From contig CM065322.1 in NCBI GenBank assembly GCA_033032175.1, forward strand, positions 7,502,001 through 7,566,000: DNA of 64,000 nucleotides. The letters are read 5' to 3'. The position numbers were made by a program, and so were the translations under genes. This document shows positions 34,825-49,800 of the stretch, piece after piece. How positions within the stretch are numbered: position 1 is the stretch's first letter; the number at the start of each line of letters is the position of its first letter. The DNA is from Saturnia japonica. Taxonomy: Eukaryota; Arthropoda; Insecta; Lepidoptera; Saturniidae. Below the pieces are notes generated by a model. It had not been told where the DNA came from. It did no database searches and saw only the letters and a program-made list of their open reading frames with translations.

Positions 34825-37800
34825 CTGGGAATATAACAATATTCATTTTATAAATACTCCTCCTTAATAGACTATTTGACGCATTTTTTAAAGTAGGTGT
34901 TAAATTATTAAATAATGTCCAATTAGAGGAAAAAAAAATACCATATTAATTTAAAAGTTTACTTTTCTTAAACAGGCGACAATGTTGTCAGCCATAATAG
35001 TCTATATATTTATCTCTGCTGCGACGTCATACAGGTCGCAAAACAAACATTTGACATTTAGTAAAGGTTCATCATTGTAAAAATCTCGATACATTTTATG
35101 TCCTATAGCTAATTTCACTAGTTTATCTCCCAATATGAAATTTACATACGAGTCCTATAATGCTACAACATGGCCAACAGAGTATTCAGAGCTAAAAAAA
35201 AACAATTTTTAAATTCTAATAATGTAGTCATCTTACACTTTTAATTTCTGAAATTGATAAATATTGGTTTCTTAAGTCAAATACTTGAGCAAATATATAT
35301 TTATTGCGCCAAATTTGACATGAGTTATGTCCGGGTTACTAAATTGGTTGAGGGTATGCAAAATTAATTTTGTTATTAAATTACCCCCTACAATACAAAT
35401 CGGAGATGACTGGTCACTTGCTCGTGGGACTCGGACAGATACCGGTGCGGCGGCTAACATCTCACGCAGTTGTAATTGTTTTGACGGTATAGTGCATATC
35501 TAAAGGTGCTGTGCATATTTCGGCTTGGAGTAAACGCATTTGGAGCCTGGATCTCTTGAATTAATATCATCGGCGGAAAGGTAAGTGAGCCTTCATCACG
35601 GTTATAGTATACCATATTTGGCAGTTATTTTGTATGATATCTACTTCCAACCAGTTTAAAAATATAAAGTCCACATAATCTACAGAGGTAGAATATCACA
35701 CCCAGTGTGTGAGTGGTGGTTGCCACCACAAGTTAAGTCTTAGTAGTCTATTGGCAAACCTTTAAGTCATAATATACAGGACATGGCGTTTATGATGATG
35801 ATATCTTGCGAACCGGCTCCCTAATTAGATACATATTTCGGACAGCAGAAATGGCTGAATATGGGTTTAATCTGGATATACCATTTTGTAGTCGACTAGC
35901 GAACCGCTCCAGGCTCTCACGAGTGCAATTTATAAAGTGTAAAAAATTTATAAATATAAAGTGGTATATTTTATGTCTAAAAAACATTATTTGGAGTTTA
36001 TCGCTTTAGTATTGATAGTTCATAACTTCATAGTTACGAAAAGTGCGCTTAGCTCGTGATGCGCAATTCATCATATGTGTGGAGTGCCGGCCAACCGTAT
36101 CGCTGGCAGTGGATTTCTTTGGTTTGGCGTAATTTTGAATCCGGTATTTAAATGATATAATGTAAAAAACAATTTTAAACAACATTAAATCCCAAACTTA
36201 ATTAATTAACATATTTATCTGGATAAGGATTAATACAGAATTGGAGAAAATAGCTTCGCAAATAACCTAACATATATTTTTAGTTATTTTCTTTAAGATA
36301 AAAATGGTAACTTTGAGTCAACCTTAGGAGATAGACATATGCCATAGCGAACTTTTCTATAGGTTTTTTTGAAGAACTAAAATTCTTTAGTACATTATTT
36401 TAATAGATTTAGCCAGCGTAAGCCATATAAGCGCCCGAAAATCGCTTTTCAATAAAGCAACTTGATTACTGAACATTGGACTTTCTCTACTATACGAAAA
36501 CTTAATTAGAATTTATTTTATTCGTGGTTTAGAAGTAAGCGAACAACCAGACAGATGCGGATATCAACTTTCTTTTAAACTATTTATTGATAGTTAATGA
36601 TTTCTGGTATCATTGTGCTCAATTTTAAAAAATCATCAATACATATTTCCTGAAAATTTTATTTGTTTTAATAAAGAATCATTTAATATAGAAGAAAATA
36701 ATTATTAAAAAGGTAACAAAAAACCCGAGTGCTATAAAAACGCTTGAATAATTTTTAAAAATAGATAGACATACATATATACATACATACGCTCGAAAAA
36801 TATAACACTCCCTATTTGTAGTCAGGTAGTTATGTAGTAACTTACATCACAAGAGTGATTGATGAACCTCGCCGCATTTCCTTTGAGCGTAGCATCGACC
36901 ACTAAGTTGTCGTCGATACGGAACATGTAGCAGCCTCCGACTCCTCGTCTGCCGCTCATCATTTCGTACCGTTTTTCACGTTGATCGGCCAACACAGCTC
37001 GGATTACTTCTCCTGCGTATTCTATTACCATATCACCTGAAATAATAATTATGTGATATAGGCATAACTATATAAGTATATATAGAAAAGTTGGCTGAGT
37101 TTGAGATGAGGTATTGGAGGAGAATGGAGAACATCTGTGGGACAGAAAGGAAAGACAATAATTGTAGAGAAACATAGATAAAAGAGAAAAGATTATTCAG
37201 CACACTTGTTACGACACAAGTTCTTTAAAACAATATTGAAAGGAAAAATTAAAGGAAAGCGAGGATGAGGAAGACCAGACGGTTTTTTTCCAACAAGTAA
37301 TTTCCAACAAGTAACAATAAATTGGGAGTCGTGTCATATTAAGAGATCAAAAGAAAGGCAGAGGATAAGGAACAGTGACAACTGCTAAACCGACAAGAGC
37401 CGAGCTCTTAAGAGGCATATACATACACTAGCTGTGCCCCACGATTTCATCCGTGTTAATTTTACCCGACAAACACCGCGCCGCCAACGCACCCATGTAA
37501 ATCTATCATAACTGTTTTTCTCGCAAGTACAAATAATTTAAATTTTTAATTATCTCCTAAACTATGTGTCAAAATAGCATACTCTAAAGAGCAGAATTTA
37601 ACTTCATAAAATTATCGTTATGGTAAAGTAACTTTTGTTCGTAAGAATTAATCTGCCATGTCTAAAAATAATGGATAAATATCACTTTTTAATTTTCAAC
37701 AAATTTTTGTCCTAAAATACCTTATTGTGGCTTATGTATAAGAGATAGGCATATGCTATCGCTGACTTTTTTTTAGATATAGTAAGGACTAATATTATTG

Positions 37801-40800
37801 TAGAACATTGTATTTCCGTATCATTAACGATTATGCCATCGCACGGGGATAGAGCAGTTCGGAAGGGCCTCGACTTCCGACTTACGTAACTAAAATCAAT
37901 AGTTGGCTATCTGGGAGTTGTAGCCTAATCTATAGCCTAAAGCCTATTCCTCAAGAGTCTGACCATCATATACAAAAAGAATTTTTGGAACCCGATTGGT
38001 AGTTCCAGAGTTTAGTATGTTAAAACAAACAAAAAACTTTTCCGCTTTATTATATTAGTATAGATATTCCAAATATAGGCATTCCATAAATAAATAAAAA
38101 AAGTTGTGTACCACCCTCAATAATAATAACTTTTAAGCAGAGTACCCAAAGTGTTTTTTTTTTTTAATTTAAAAAACCGTCAATTCCAAATCAATTCTAA
38201 TGGAAAATCAATCAAATTAAAAATACAAATTAATTATTGTCAATAATTAACTATTTATTTATTTGTGTATGTAAATTACCTTCTTCGATATCCCGTTTGC
38301 AAAATAATCCACGCCCATGTATGTGGGATCTGTAGACGCCTACCGACGCCTTAGATGTCTCTTTTAGCTGCCTAAATCGCATTGCCGGCGGTAACGTTGC
38401 CAAACGTCTGCAAAAAATAATTGTCTCTTTATACTAATATACATCATTACTAAAAGTTTTATTTAATACACTAGCGGTGTGCCAGCGGCTCTGCACGCGT
38501 TTGCTACTATGCAGTAATTATTTACATTTCGTAATTTTATTTTTACTCATATTGACATCAAAATCGGTTGAAAATTATTATTCTAATATATAATTTTTAA
38601 TGCATTATTAACGATTCTTATAGCCTCTTAATTATAGTATTATGTATGCTTCCCGTCTACAAAATTTGATCAGAAGCGGTAGAGTTTATGAAAAAAAAAT
38701 CCAACTTCTTTTTGTATTTTTAGAAGTAATATTGTCAATTCTTATATTCCATTAATTATGTAAATACTTAGACTTGCCGTGTAAAAAATTTAATCAAAAT
38801 GGGTTAAGTATTAATGGAATTTCAATTTTTTGGAAATTCTTTTGTTCACGATTCCTAAAAGTTTTATTGAAAATTCTCATAGCTTATATATAATTCATGA
38901 TATGACTTGTACTTCCCGTGTACAATAATTTCATCAAAACCAGCCAACAATTAACGAAAATAGATATTTTTTTTACGATTTATAAAAGTAATATTGAAAT
39001 TTCATGTACAATATCAATTGACCGATGACATAAGCATCCCGTGTACAAAATTTCATATGGATTGGTCAAACCGTTTTTGAGTTAAATCCGGACATACAAA
39101 TGGAGGCTATATTTAATAAATACAACTATAGATTTAAGAGTTATACATCTAAATATTATGATCGCTGCGTAAACACTATGAGTTTTTATTGCTATTGAAA
39201 CAGTGTAATTACTGCATGGAAATTATAATACTTAGCGAAATAAACATAAAATTTCATGAAATCAGTTTATATATCATAGAAGGATATGCATGCTTACACG
39301 AGAGAAAATAAAAAAGGAGATGGAATCCTAATATACATAAAATCACACTTAAATTTTGAGGTAAAAAACATTGAAGGGGAAACAATGTAAATCATCCATA
39401 ATGTTATAAAAGAAAATACAAAAACGATAAATATTGTGGCATTATATAGTCCTCCAAAGCCAACCGAAAGATAATTTATTCAGAAGTTGGATAAATACCT
39501 AAAGCAGATACCCTAGAGAGAAAATGTAATTTTGTTGGGAGATAAATATTAATGCAAAAAACATGCGATGTGTCTGACTGCTACCTAAATATGATGTGTG
39601 AACATGGCCTACAGTGCATGATTCATGTATATACTAGAGAGGAAATAGTGGCGGGGCAGTTAGTGAAGTCGTGTATCGACCATGTATGGGTGCGCAGCGA
39701 CGCAAGCGCGGCTGCACACATGCTCACGTGCACCTTGTCTGACCACTATTTGATTGGTGTGAACTTACGGTTGGTTTTCGAGCGTCTTATTATCGTAAAT
39801 AAATGTAACAGAGTATGCGTTTTTGATAATTATTTAGTACAACAAAAAATAAAAGAGTTTAATTGGCAGGAACTTCTTCTGATGGACTCTCCAACAGACT
39901 TATACTATAAAATTTGTAGTGTGTTTAATGATGATATACATGCCAGTGCTAAAATAGATGTAAGTAATTGGAAACAAGTAGAAAAACAACCATGGATTGA
40001 TAAAAAATTATGTAATATGATTAGTAAATGTGATGAGTTATTAGAAAGTGGAAGTCTAGACCGAATGACAAAAGTTGTAGAATTATGTAAACAAGACATA
40101 GGAATTTAACAAACAAACTTATATATATGGCAAAAAATGAATTTAGGAAAAAAGAAATAATAAATTGTAAAGGTGATATAAGAAAAACGTGGTGCTTAAT
40201 TAACAAATGGTTAGGTAAATGTATAAATAATTTGGATGAAGTTATTATGAAGTCGTAAGGTCAACAGGATAGTACAGAGAAAGTGTGCAAAAATTTTCTA
40301 AAATATTTTCTCAGGAAATTGAAACAATAAAACCAGTGTGACTTAAAATTCTTAGATAAAAATACTTATATGAAATCAAGTGACGTATCTTGGAATCAGA
40401 CTTGGATAGATAACTGCTAGTGACGTAGATAATATTATAAATGGTTTAAGTTTAAATAAAGCACCGGGAATAGATGGTATACCGGCACAAGATTTACAAT
40501 ATATTAATAAGGAAATAAGGCCATTGTTAGTTAAATTTAAGTGTTATGTCAGGGGAGTACTGAAATATGTTTAAAAAAAGCAATAATTCGACCTATATTT
40601 AAGTAAGGTTATTCAAACTATAGACGTATAGCAATATTATCATCATTGAATAACATTGTAGAAAAAATTATTGTTGGCAAAATTAGTTCATTTTTAGAAA
40701 AACATAAAATAATTTCAGACGTTCGACACGAATTTAGAAAATGTAGAAGCACTAGCTCATCCCTTGACTGGATTTCTGATGATGTAAATAGACATTTGGA

Positions 40801-43800
40801 TTAAAAAAAAGTTATGTAGTAGCTCTGTTTATAGACTTTAAGAAGGCATTTGATACGCTGGACCACGGGGTACTAATTGATGCTATGCAAAGCTGTGGTA
40901 TCCGTGGTCCAGTGAACGAATGGTTTCGAAGCTATTTAAATAACAGGACTATCCGAACACTTGTCAACGGAACATTGGGCGAGGAGGCTTTTATAAGGTA
41001 TGGTGTCCCAACTGGCTCGGTGTACGGCCTTTTTGGGTACATCATGCACGTAAATAGCATGTCTAATGTTATCATCAACTCTTCTGTATATATGTATGCG
41101 GATGATACGTGCATAATGTATGCCGACAAGGAGTTGAAAGTTATAGAAAAGTGTATTCAGGAGGACATTGAAAATATATTGAAATGGGCACATGACAATG
41201 GTATTATAATGAATGTGTCAAAAACCAAATGTATGCTCATTCAGTCATCTTATTTGCGAAAGCCTGATGAAATACTGAGCATCTTGGATCATTCATATGA
41301 TTGCCTTCATAATAATAATAAGAAATATATGTGCAGTTGCCCCGCCATACAGGTAGTAAATTAATGAATGAATGATACCAGGTAGTATCTTGGGTAAACA
41401 GTTGACTGTAGCATGAATTGTAACACTGAAAATGTTTGTAACAAATTAAGAAGTTTATTGTATAAATTCAAACATTTAAAATATGTGTGCAGTAAGAAAA
41501 TTCTATATATATTGTATCATGCTCTGGTCAATGCTACACTAAGCTATGGTTTAAGTACATATGGCCGTACATTTCGTACATACCTAGACAAAATTTTATC
41601 AATACAGACACAGTTTCTCAAACTTTTGGTTGATAAACAGAAAACTTAAAATATCGCGTTTATTTACGAATATGAGTACCACCGTGTGGTTCCAGCGCTG
41701 CAGAAATAGCTCAAAGAATTAATGATGTGTATGGGGGAAGCAATTGTAAAAGAAAGCACGGTACGTTTTCGTTCTGGAAATTTTGACCTACGAAACAAAC
41801 CCCGTGGACGGCTGGAGGCCCTAGTTGAGAAGAATTAAAGGTTATGGAAGCGGATCCATCGCAAACCACGTCAGAGTTAACAGCAGGCTTTGGTGTGAGA
41901 GATAAAACAATTTTAATTCACTTGAAACAAATTGGAAAAGTGAAAGAGCTCGCCAAATGGGTACCGCATGAATTGACTGAAGCACACCAACAAACACGCA
42001 TTGAGTGTTGCTTTACATTACTCAACCGTCACAATAACGAGGGAATTTTGAATCGTGTTGTTACTTGTGACGAAAAATGGATCCTTTACGACAATCGGAA
42101 ACGCTCATCACAGTGGTTGAACCTAGGAGAACCGGCCAAATCCTGTCCCGAGCGAAAGTCTTCTCAGAAAAAGGTACTGGTGAGTGTTTGGTGGACTAGT
42201 GCTGGTCTCATATACTATAACTTTCTAAGATCTGGGCAAAAGATAACTACAGATCTGTATTGTCAACAATTGCAAGCTATGGTGGAAAAGCTAGCCGTTA
42301 AATAACAGAGACTGGTTAATCTCTCTACTGCTGCTTCAGGACAACGCTAGACCCCATATTTCACGACAGACGATCGCTAAATTAGAGGAACTGCGGTTGA
42401 AATGTCTACGACACCAACCTTACTCCCGTGACTTTTCTCCAACAGATTAGCACTTTTTCCGGAATTTGGACAATTTTTTACAAGGAAAAAAATTCAATTC
42501 TGATGAGACTGTCCAAACCGCATTCAAAGATTTTATTGATTCTCACCCCACAATTTTTTCAGCAATGGAATCAATGAACTACCTATAAAATGGCGAAAGT
42601 TCATAGAGAATAATGGTACTACACGTGCGCATTAAGTTGAGACAGGTCACAGACGCATGGTTGTACTGTGCACAAAAAAACACCACAACAAGTTTCCACC
42701 CGCGACTTCGTCTCTGCTATTTTTTTTAATGTAGCGAGTGTTGTACTCGGAACAACGCCGCCTTATATTTATTATACTTGGTTATTTTTGCTACCTGATC
42801 AACAGGTAAACACAACTGTTTGTTCCGTTTTTCGTTTTTAAAAAAGTCCAACATTTTTAACATAAGATTTCTCTCTCCACTATGTAAAGTTTTACCCTTC
42901 ATTATAACAATTAACTTAACACAAAAAATAACAATAAAATATAACAGTAGGGTCGTTCCATTGTGACGGGTGGGACATTCTAACTCCTTTTTACTTAAAC
43001 TTTAACTTATTTCTTTTTAATTGCTACTATATTTGTCTTAAATATTATCCTATCATAAGGGTAAATGTTCGTTTCAGCCTTCACCATTGAAAGAAGTAAT
43101 AAAATGCTATTTTTATGACTATAATTAATTATATTATAAGTGTGACAGGTGGGACATAAAATGGCCCCACCAATCTGAGTTGACAGGTTCACTTCGTAAA
43201 TCATGACAAACTATGCAACTTTTGTTAATCAACTTTTTAATATATTGATTCTGAAATTGTATGAATTAGTTATTTATATGATTTACACAAAAAAAATGCT
43301 ATTATATTAACAAAAAATGGGTCTCTAGCTTGTGACGGGTGGGGCAGCACTTTTAACGGGTGGGACGAGTAACATGCAGGGTTACATTGGTTTGAAGAAT
43401 CTCTTTTTATTCAAATTAAATGAGCTTTTTATTGAAATGTTAAAAAAAAATTATATATTCGGAATTTTGAAGAAAAAACAAAACATACGATTCCTGTATT
43501 ATTTTTTCTCATCAATGAGAACCGGTTCTTTAAATTGGTAGTAAACACTATACCCACAAGTTTTCATTATAGAATCAGGCAAAATCTTTAAAAATTGACT
43601 TGTATTAATGTATGAAACGTCATTTTCTAATGTATAAGTATTAATGTTTAGGTATTAATATACCTAAGGTTTTACCAGTTTTATTTATGCATTCTAGCAA
43701 CATGAACTTTACTTCATCGTCGTCATCGACTTTACTTTGGAAAACAACAACATATTTATATCCTTTCGATTTTTTCCCCGCAGCAGTCTCTAATTTCACT

Positions 43801-46800
43801 AAAATAAGTGCCAATTTTGATAGCAGCTCCATTAGTATCAGAATTGTCATTGATCACCCTGGTAAGAAAGATTTGGTCCTGGTTCTGAATTTAAATCATC
43901 CACATCAATTGCCTTCGAGTTTGTTTCTTCGTTTTCGCTATATCTATAAACATCAGTAGTATAATTGAGCCTTCTTTCTTGCAACAATAATGCCTTTTTT
44001 TTTGTGAAGATAAAGCTGTGAGAGCATAAGCAAAAAACATCACTTAATACTCTGAAGTTGTGCTGCTTTTCCATCCATCCCGCATTTTCCGTGGATCGTG
44101 ACCGGCAGAGATTCGACAGCGTATACCAATTTTTGGTTTGTGCAGCACAACCATCAGAGAAGATGTGAACTTTCCTCAACGCAGGGTAGTCTTCAATCAT
44201 TTTTCTCAAAAATGTCCACACTGCATACTTGTCATATGTCAATTCGTTAATGTTAACGCTTTCAACCCTAAAACCCCTCATTTATCAAATATACATTTTA
44301 TCCTACCTGTCACTGTGACGGGTGGGACACACTTTCAAAAGTGAGTACAGTTTCACGTATTTAATTATGCAAAGCTTTGTTCTCTCAAAATAGTTGCTCT
44401 TCGTCTAATTATTACTTTCAGAAAGCCAGAGCACTTATGGATAGATATTTTTAGGTTAGTATAAAAATAACATTGTTTTACAGTGATGGGTGGGACATGA
44501 GTTAAGAATTTTTTTAGAAGCTATTATAATGCATACCATAATACTGTATTTGTAATTCCTCACCACTTGCTGAAACTCCGTGAATTATACTTTCATTTAC
44601 AATTGTCACTTTCCAGCGTAGCTTAAAATAATTGCGGCAAATAATGGTGCCAACATATAGAAAAAAATACCCTACCATAGACAATGGTGCTATAGGTACG
44701 TTTACAGGCGATAAAACGGAAAAAAAATTCGAAAGTTCGAAACAAATGTATACACTTCTATAAATTTATTTCATGAACTTTATTTTAGACATGGATTTCA
44801 TAACAAAATCACTGATTTATTTTTTAAACCTACGGTGTCATTTTCCCTGAAATAACTCAGTAACTCTAATAACTATTAACGAAACAGTATCAAATAAGAT
44901 TATCAAATCGGAGCGCGTCGTCGTTGCGTGACGTAAGCCAGTATGAGAATAAGATGTTAAAAAAAAAATCATTGCTTACAGTACAAAGCGGGAGCTTGAG
45001 GGGAAGTTACAGGGGCAGCGGGTGGAGGGTTGCATTTCAGGCGAGTCTCAACTTATCGAGGACGGGTAGTACATACATACTTTGATTTATTAAATGTATA
45101 ATTTAATTTTTTTTTCGTTTTACTTTTTCTATTTAAAACTCTAATTTCATATTATTTGAGACCCTAATATGTTATTATGCAACAATAATAATAAGTTAGA
45201 ACATAGAATCTATAAGTAATCCATTTAGAATACAATAGAATTCATATGACATATTTAAGGACTTGCCCTAAATAAAATTAAAAAGATAAAAAGGCTAGCA
45301 CTGGTTACCTCGATATGGAACTTTCACCCTCCTGGCCACCAAAAGGGGGCGGTTCTTCCCTGAACGGAGATGCCATCCAACTGAACATGTCATGATTTTG
45401 TTTCCTTGTGACAGGTCCTGTTCGTGCACTACCCCAAGGGCTCTCTTTGAAGCCCTCGCTGAGGTCCAAGTCATTATCCCAGCTGCTTAACTGACGTCCT
45501 TGACGTATCTTATACTTAGTACATCTACTGGCCTAAAACAGAAAATCAATGTCATTTGTTGACAAAATCTATAAAACAAAATTCGCTTATATCATCAATC
45601 TATATTTGTGTTCTCCCTGAAACTACTAAACACATTTTAATCCTGTTTTCATCTATACACAGATATATTTCACAATAGAGATTAATCATATAGGTTTCAT
45701 ATATAAATTTATTATTGTGTAATTTACTATAAATCCATCCCACCATATATTACATAAATAACCTTTTGACAGTAGAACTTACTTGACATGGTCTTTGACC
45801 TTATTGTCCGGCAAATCAGTAACATGCTTATTACAGGATGGGAACTGGATGTTATTATCAATTATGAGACAAATTGAAACTATTACTTAAGCAATGTACA
45901 ACCAAAGTGATTGCTATAGTTTGTCCGGTATTTCTACTATAACTGCAGTTTTAAAAATACTTACCCCAGGAAGTTGTTCAACAAGGTATCTCAATGCATT
46001 ATTGTTAAGTCCTAACAAATGAGCTCCAGCCAGGCTTGAAGGCAAGTTATACTGAAGTAATGGTAAACCAGATTGCTTCCTAGCACTTTGCACTGCTTCC
46101 ACTACTTTTGTCCAGAGATCGCACAATGATGACGACGTATAATTGAAACCATCTTCTGATGTCACTTCATATATCAATTTTGGCCCATCATCTTTTGGAG
46201 GGTCAGGTATAAGTTTAGAAAGTGAAGATTTGTTCTCTTTTGCTATTTTACTTTGCTTTTTAATCACACTTGTGTCATTTTCAGGCTTCCTATCGCTGAA
46301 CGATCTTTTAATCACTTTTGGTGGAGTGCTTGAAGTTTTCACTAGTGATAAAGTTCTATTAGTGTCTTTTTCACTTAATACTTTTGGTGGCTCAGTTTCA
46401 ATTATTTCATTGTCCAGGCTAGGCAAAGATATCACCTTTGAAGTAATTTCTTCAGATTGACTAATTACATTTCCACTGTCTGTCAAAGCAGAGCTTGTAT
46501 TAGCTCTGTGTATTTCTGCCGATAATTGTACAGCTTGAGCAGAGTCATTTTCTTCCTTTTCTCGTTTAGCTCTCTCCATCTCCATCATCCTTTTTGATTC
46601 TTCAATAGCCTTTTCCAAATCACTGTCGATTGTTTCATCTTTGATATTTAAATCAGGCATATCTTGGCTAACTGGTCTTTGCCTGGTGGCTGATTTTGAA
46701 GCAGAAGACGTTTTTGAAGATTTACTTTGGCCATCTCTGTGTAAAGGCAATACTCTGTTTGTTGGTCTCATAGACATAGGATTTACAACATTTGTTGGGA

Positions 46801-49800
46801 TACCGGATTGCTGAGTTGGTGGCGCTTTTGGTAAAGTAATGCTTGAACTGTTTTGACTAGGTAAATTTATAGAGTTATTTGCTACAGGAATGCATATCAT
46901 ATTACTGGAAGTATTACTTTGGTTTTGTAATATGTTGGAATTTGCTTGAATTGGAAAGTTTATATCTGTGGCTGCTTTTGAAGCTATTTTAGGGTCAACG
47001 AGGTTGTTTTGAACAGTAATGTTAACTGTATTGTTGCTAGAATTAACGTTAATATTCATAGGAGCACTGTTGGGAACTGCCTGGAATGGAACATTTATCG
47101 TCGTACTAGTACTTTCGGCCTTTTGCTGAAAGGTCAAGGGGTCTGATGTAATTCCAGGCACATTGTTACTGTTATTATTTGTGACTACACGAATGTTATG
47201 TTGTTGAGGGGCATGTTGATTTATATTAGTGTCTAAATTAGTATTATTCATTCTGTTTCTTTCTGGAAGATTGATAACTCTATTGTTTTGTGAAGTCATT
47301 TGCATAAACCCTATCGGATTGTTAACAGATATTGTATGATTCTGTTTATCATTGGCCACTATATTTACTTTAGCACAGTCATTTCCGGGTATATTAGATA
47401 TGGATAAATTATTGTTTGTTGGAGGACCCATAATTGATTTGTTTCTTAAAGGTTCTTGAGTAAATTTAGGCGATTCATTCAAAGTCATAGAATTTCTGTT
47501 TAACTGAGTTTCCATATTGGCTATACTTTGGTTCTGTGATGTATTATTATTAGCATTCATGCTACAATTGTTCATATTAATTTGTGCATTGTTAGACACT
47601 TGGCCACTTAAAATAGGGTTTTGATTATTTGTGCTATGGGGTTGTGAATTACTAATCATCATGTGGTTAGAACTTCCAGTTATCAAATTGTTAACATTAT
47701 GGTCTGAGGTGTTACTGCACATTAACATTTCATGACTTGTCATATTATTTTGCCCTGAAGATCCATACACGGTACCGTTAGTAACATTGTTTATCATCAA
47801 ATTATTGGACATATTAGAATTATTAACATTAATTCCGTGTATCATATTTCCTGCTCCCAAAGTCATGTTGTTTGAAATGTTTGAATTTATATTAGAACAA
47901 ATTTCCATAGAATTTTGATTGCTAGAAAATTGGTTGTTATTAGAGCAACTACCACCACCACACGAGTTTTGAATCTCAGTTTTAATGTCGGGAATATTAG
48001 GTGCATGCATCAAAGAATTGTTTAAAGATTGGTGACTGGAATTACCCAGTATAGAATTGCTAATGTTACTATGTATATTCATGTTGTTGATATTGTTTAT
48101 ATTATTCATTGAATGCTGCATTAATGACGTGTGTTCCATTGGACTTCTATTATTTTGTATTTGATTCATGGCATTCATGTTCTGCATGGACATGTTATTG
48201 TCGTATCTATTACTATGAATATTAAGCATTGTGTTCGCATTATCTATTTGGTTGTTTAATCCCAAGTTATGATGCATATGCATATTGTTTTCCACTTGTT
48301 GTCTATTATGCATTTGATTTTGCACATGTTGGTGCATTCCCATCATGTTGTTTTCTGCATGTTGACGATTATTTTGTATTTGCATGACATTAGGAATTTG
48401 ATGTTGATGGTGGAAGCCAATATTCTCTACTTGTCTATTTTGTTGCATAGGAATCTGCTGATTTATATGCATATTATTATCCATCAAACTTCTACCATTA
48501 TTGTTCATATGATGACTCAAATGCTGCATGTTATGCAACTGTGAATTATGCATATTATCTATTGATCTGTTTATATGCATTCCATGGCTCATGCTATTCA
48601 TATTGTGTGACTGCATGTTTTCCATCATTATCCGATTATTCTGCATATTCATTGTAGACATTGGTTGCTGCATTTGCATATGGTTTAGGTCATTTAAATC
48701 AGATCTGTTAGAATTATGACCATTATTTCCCAAATTGTGCATGTTCATGGATTGATTCATAAGGTTAGTATTGTCGGGTGTGCTTCTATTAGAAAGCATA
48801 TTTTGATTATGATTTTGTTGCCCACCTATTATATGTTCTTGGAAATTTCTACCTTGAGGTATAGCTTGATTCATATGTTGTAACTGGTTGCTGTTATCAG
48901 TTTGTCGATTGTGTTGTATTTGTCCATTCATAATATGAATTTGGTTAGGAGTTGACATCTGGTTGTTTTCGTGCGACATAACTTGCATGCTACAATGAGA
49001 TATATTAGATGTATTCATAGAAGTACTTGACATCTCATGTTGCGTTAACTGTATGCCATTGTCGCTGGAAACATTTATGTTTAATCTGTTATTAGCAACT
49101 TCTTGACAAGCTATATTAATATTATGTACAGAATTATTTCCGGAGTTTAGTAATTGCACTTGCCCATGACTAGAGTTATTTCCCATTGTGCACATTTGAC
49201 TTTGATTATTCTGACTATTTTGATTTTGCTGTGACATTGCATTATGTGGTATGACACTAATTGAAGGAGAGTTACTCATATTACCCGTCATTTGACAACT
49301 GTTGAGCTTGTGAAAGTTCATTTGATTAGATAAACCATCAGAGTTAAGTTTGTCTTCATTGTTTCCTAAATTTTGGAAAGATTTTTCATGTTGTTGAGAA
49401 TGTGAAGCCATTATTTCTTGTGAGAAGTTCAAGTGCCCTCCTTCTGCTTTTGAAAGGGCATTGATTTTACTTAATTTCATTGTTGTATCAGCATTGAAAT
49501 TGCTGTTCATAGCAGAAGCTGGTGGATAGATATTTCCAGCTGTGATTTGGATCAATTTATTTGCTGTAGAATGAGGTGGATTATGGTTTGACTCATATTG
49601 ATGACCATGAATATTGAGTCCTGTCATAGAATTACCATTATTTGCCATTGACATTAAACAGCTTTGATTAATCTTTTCAATATCATTGTGTGAATGTGTT
49701 CTTCCAGGCATTACATTACTTTGGATATTTATCGAGGAATTAATATTAGATTTTCCCGAAAAGTTTTGTAGATTAATTTTATTTTCGGAGGTCCCCATGT

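Noticed and set aside
38560..39080. Regularly spaced repeats as a CRISPR array
   Set aside because: Units are 123-139 bases and degenerate throughout, without conserved short repeats and unique spacers. The host is an animal.
45914..45964. Extension of the giant trx frame to a stop at 45,914
   Set aside because: A strong GTAAGT donor at 45,964 and the in-phase FYRC continuation in the next exon show that the last 16 codons are intron.
48269..48719. Plus-strand frames rich in His, Met and Leu
   Set aside because: They are the antisense reading of the Asn/Met/His-rich Trx codons and have no support of their own.
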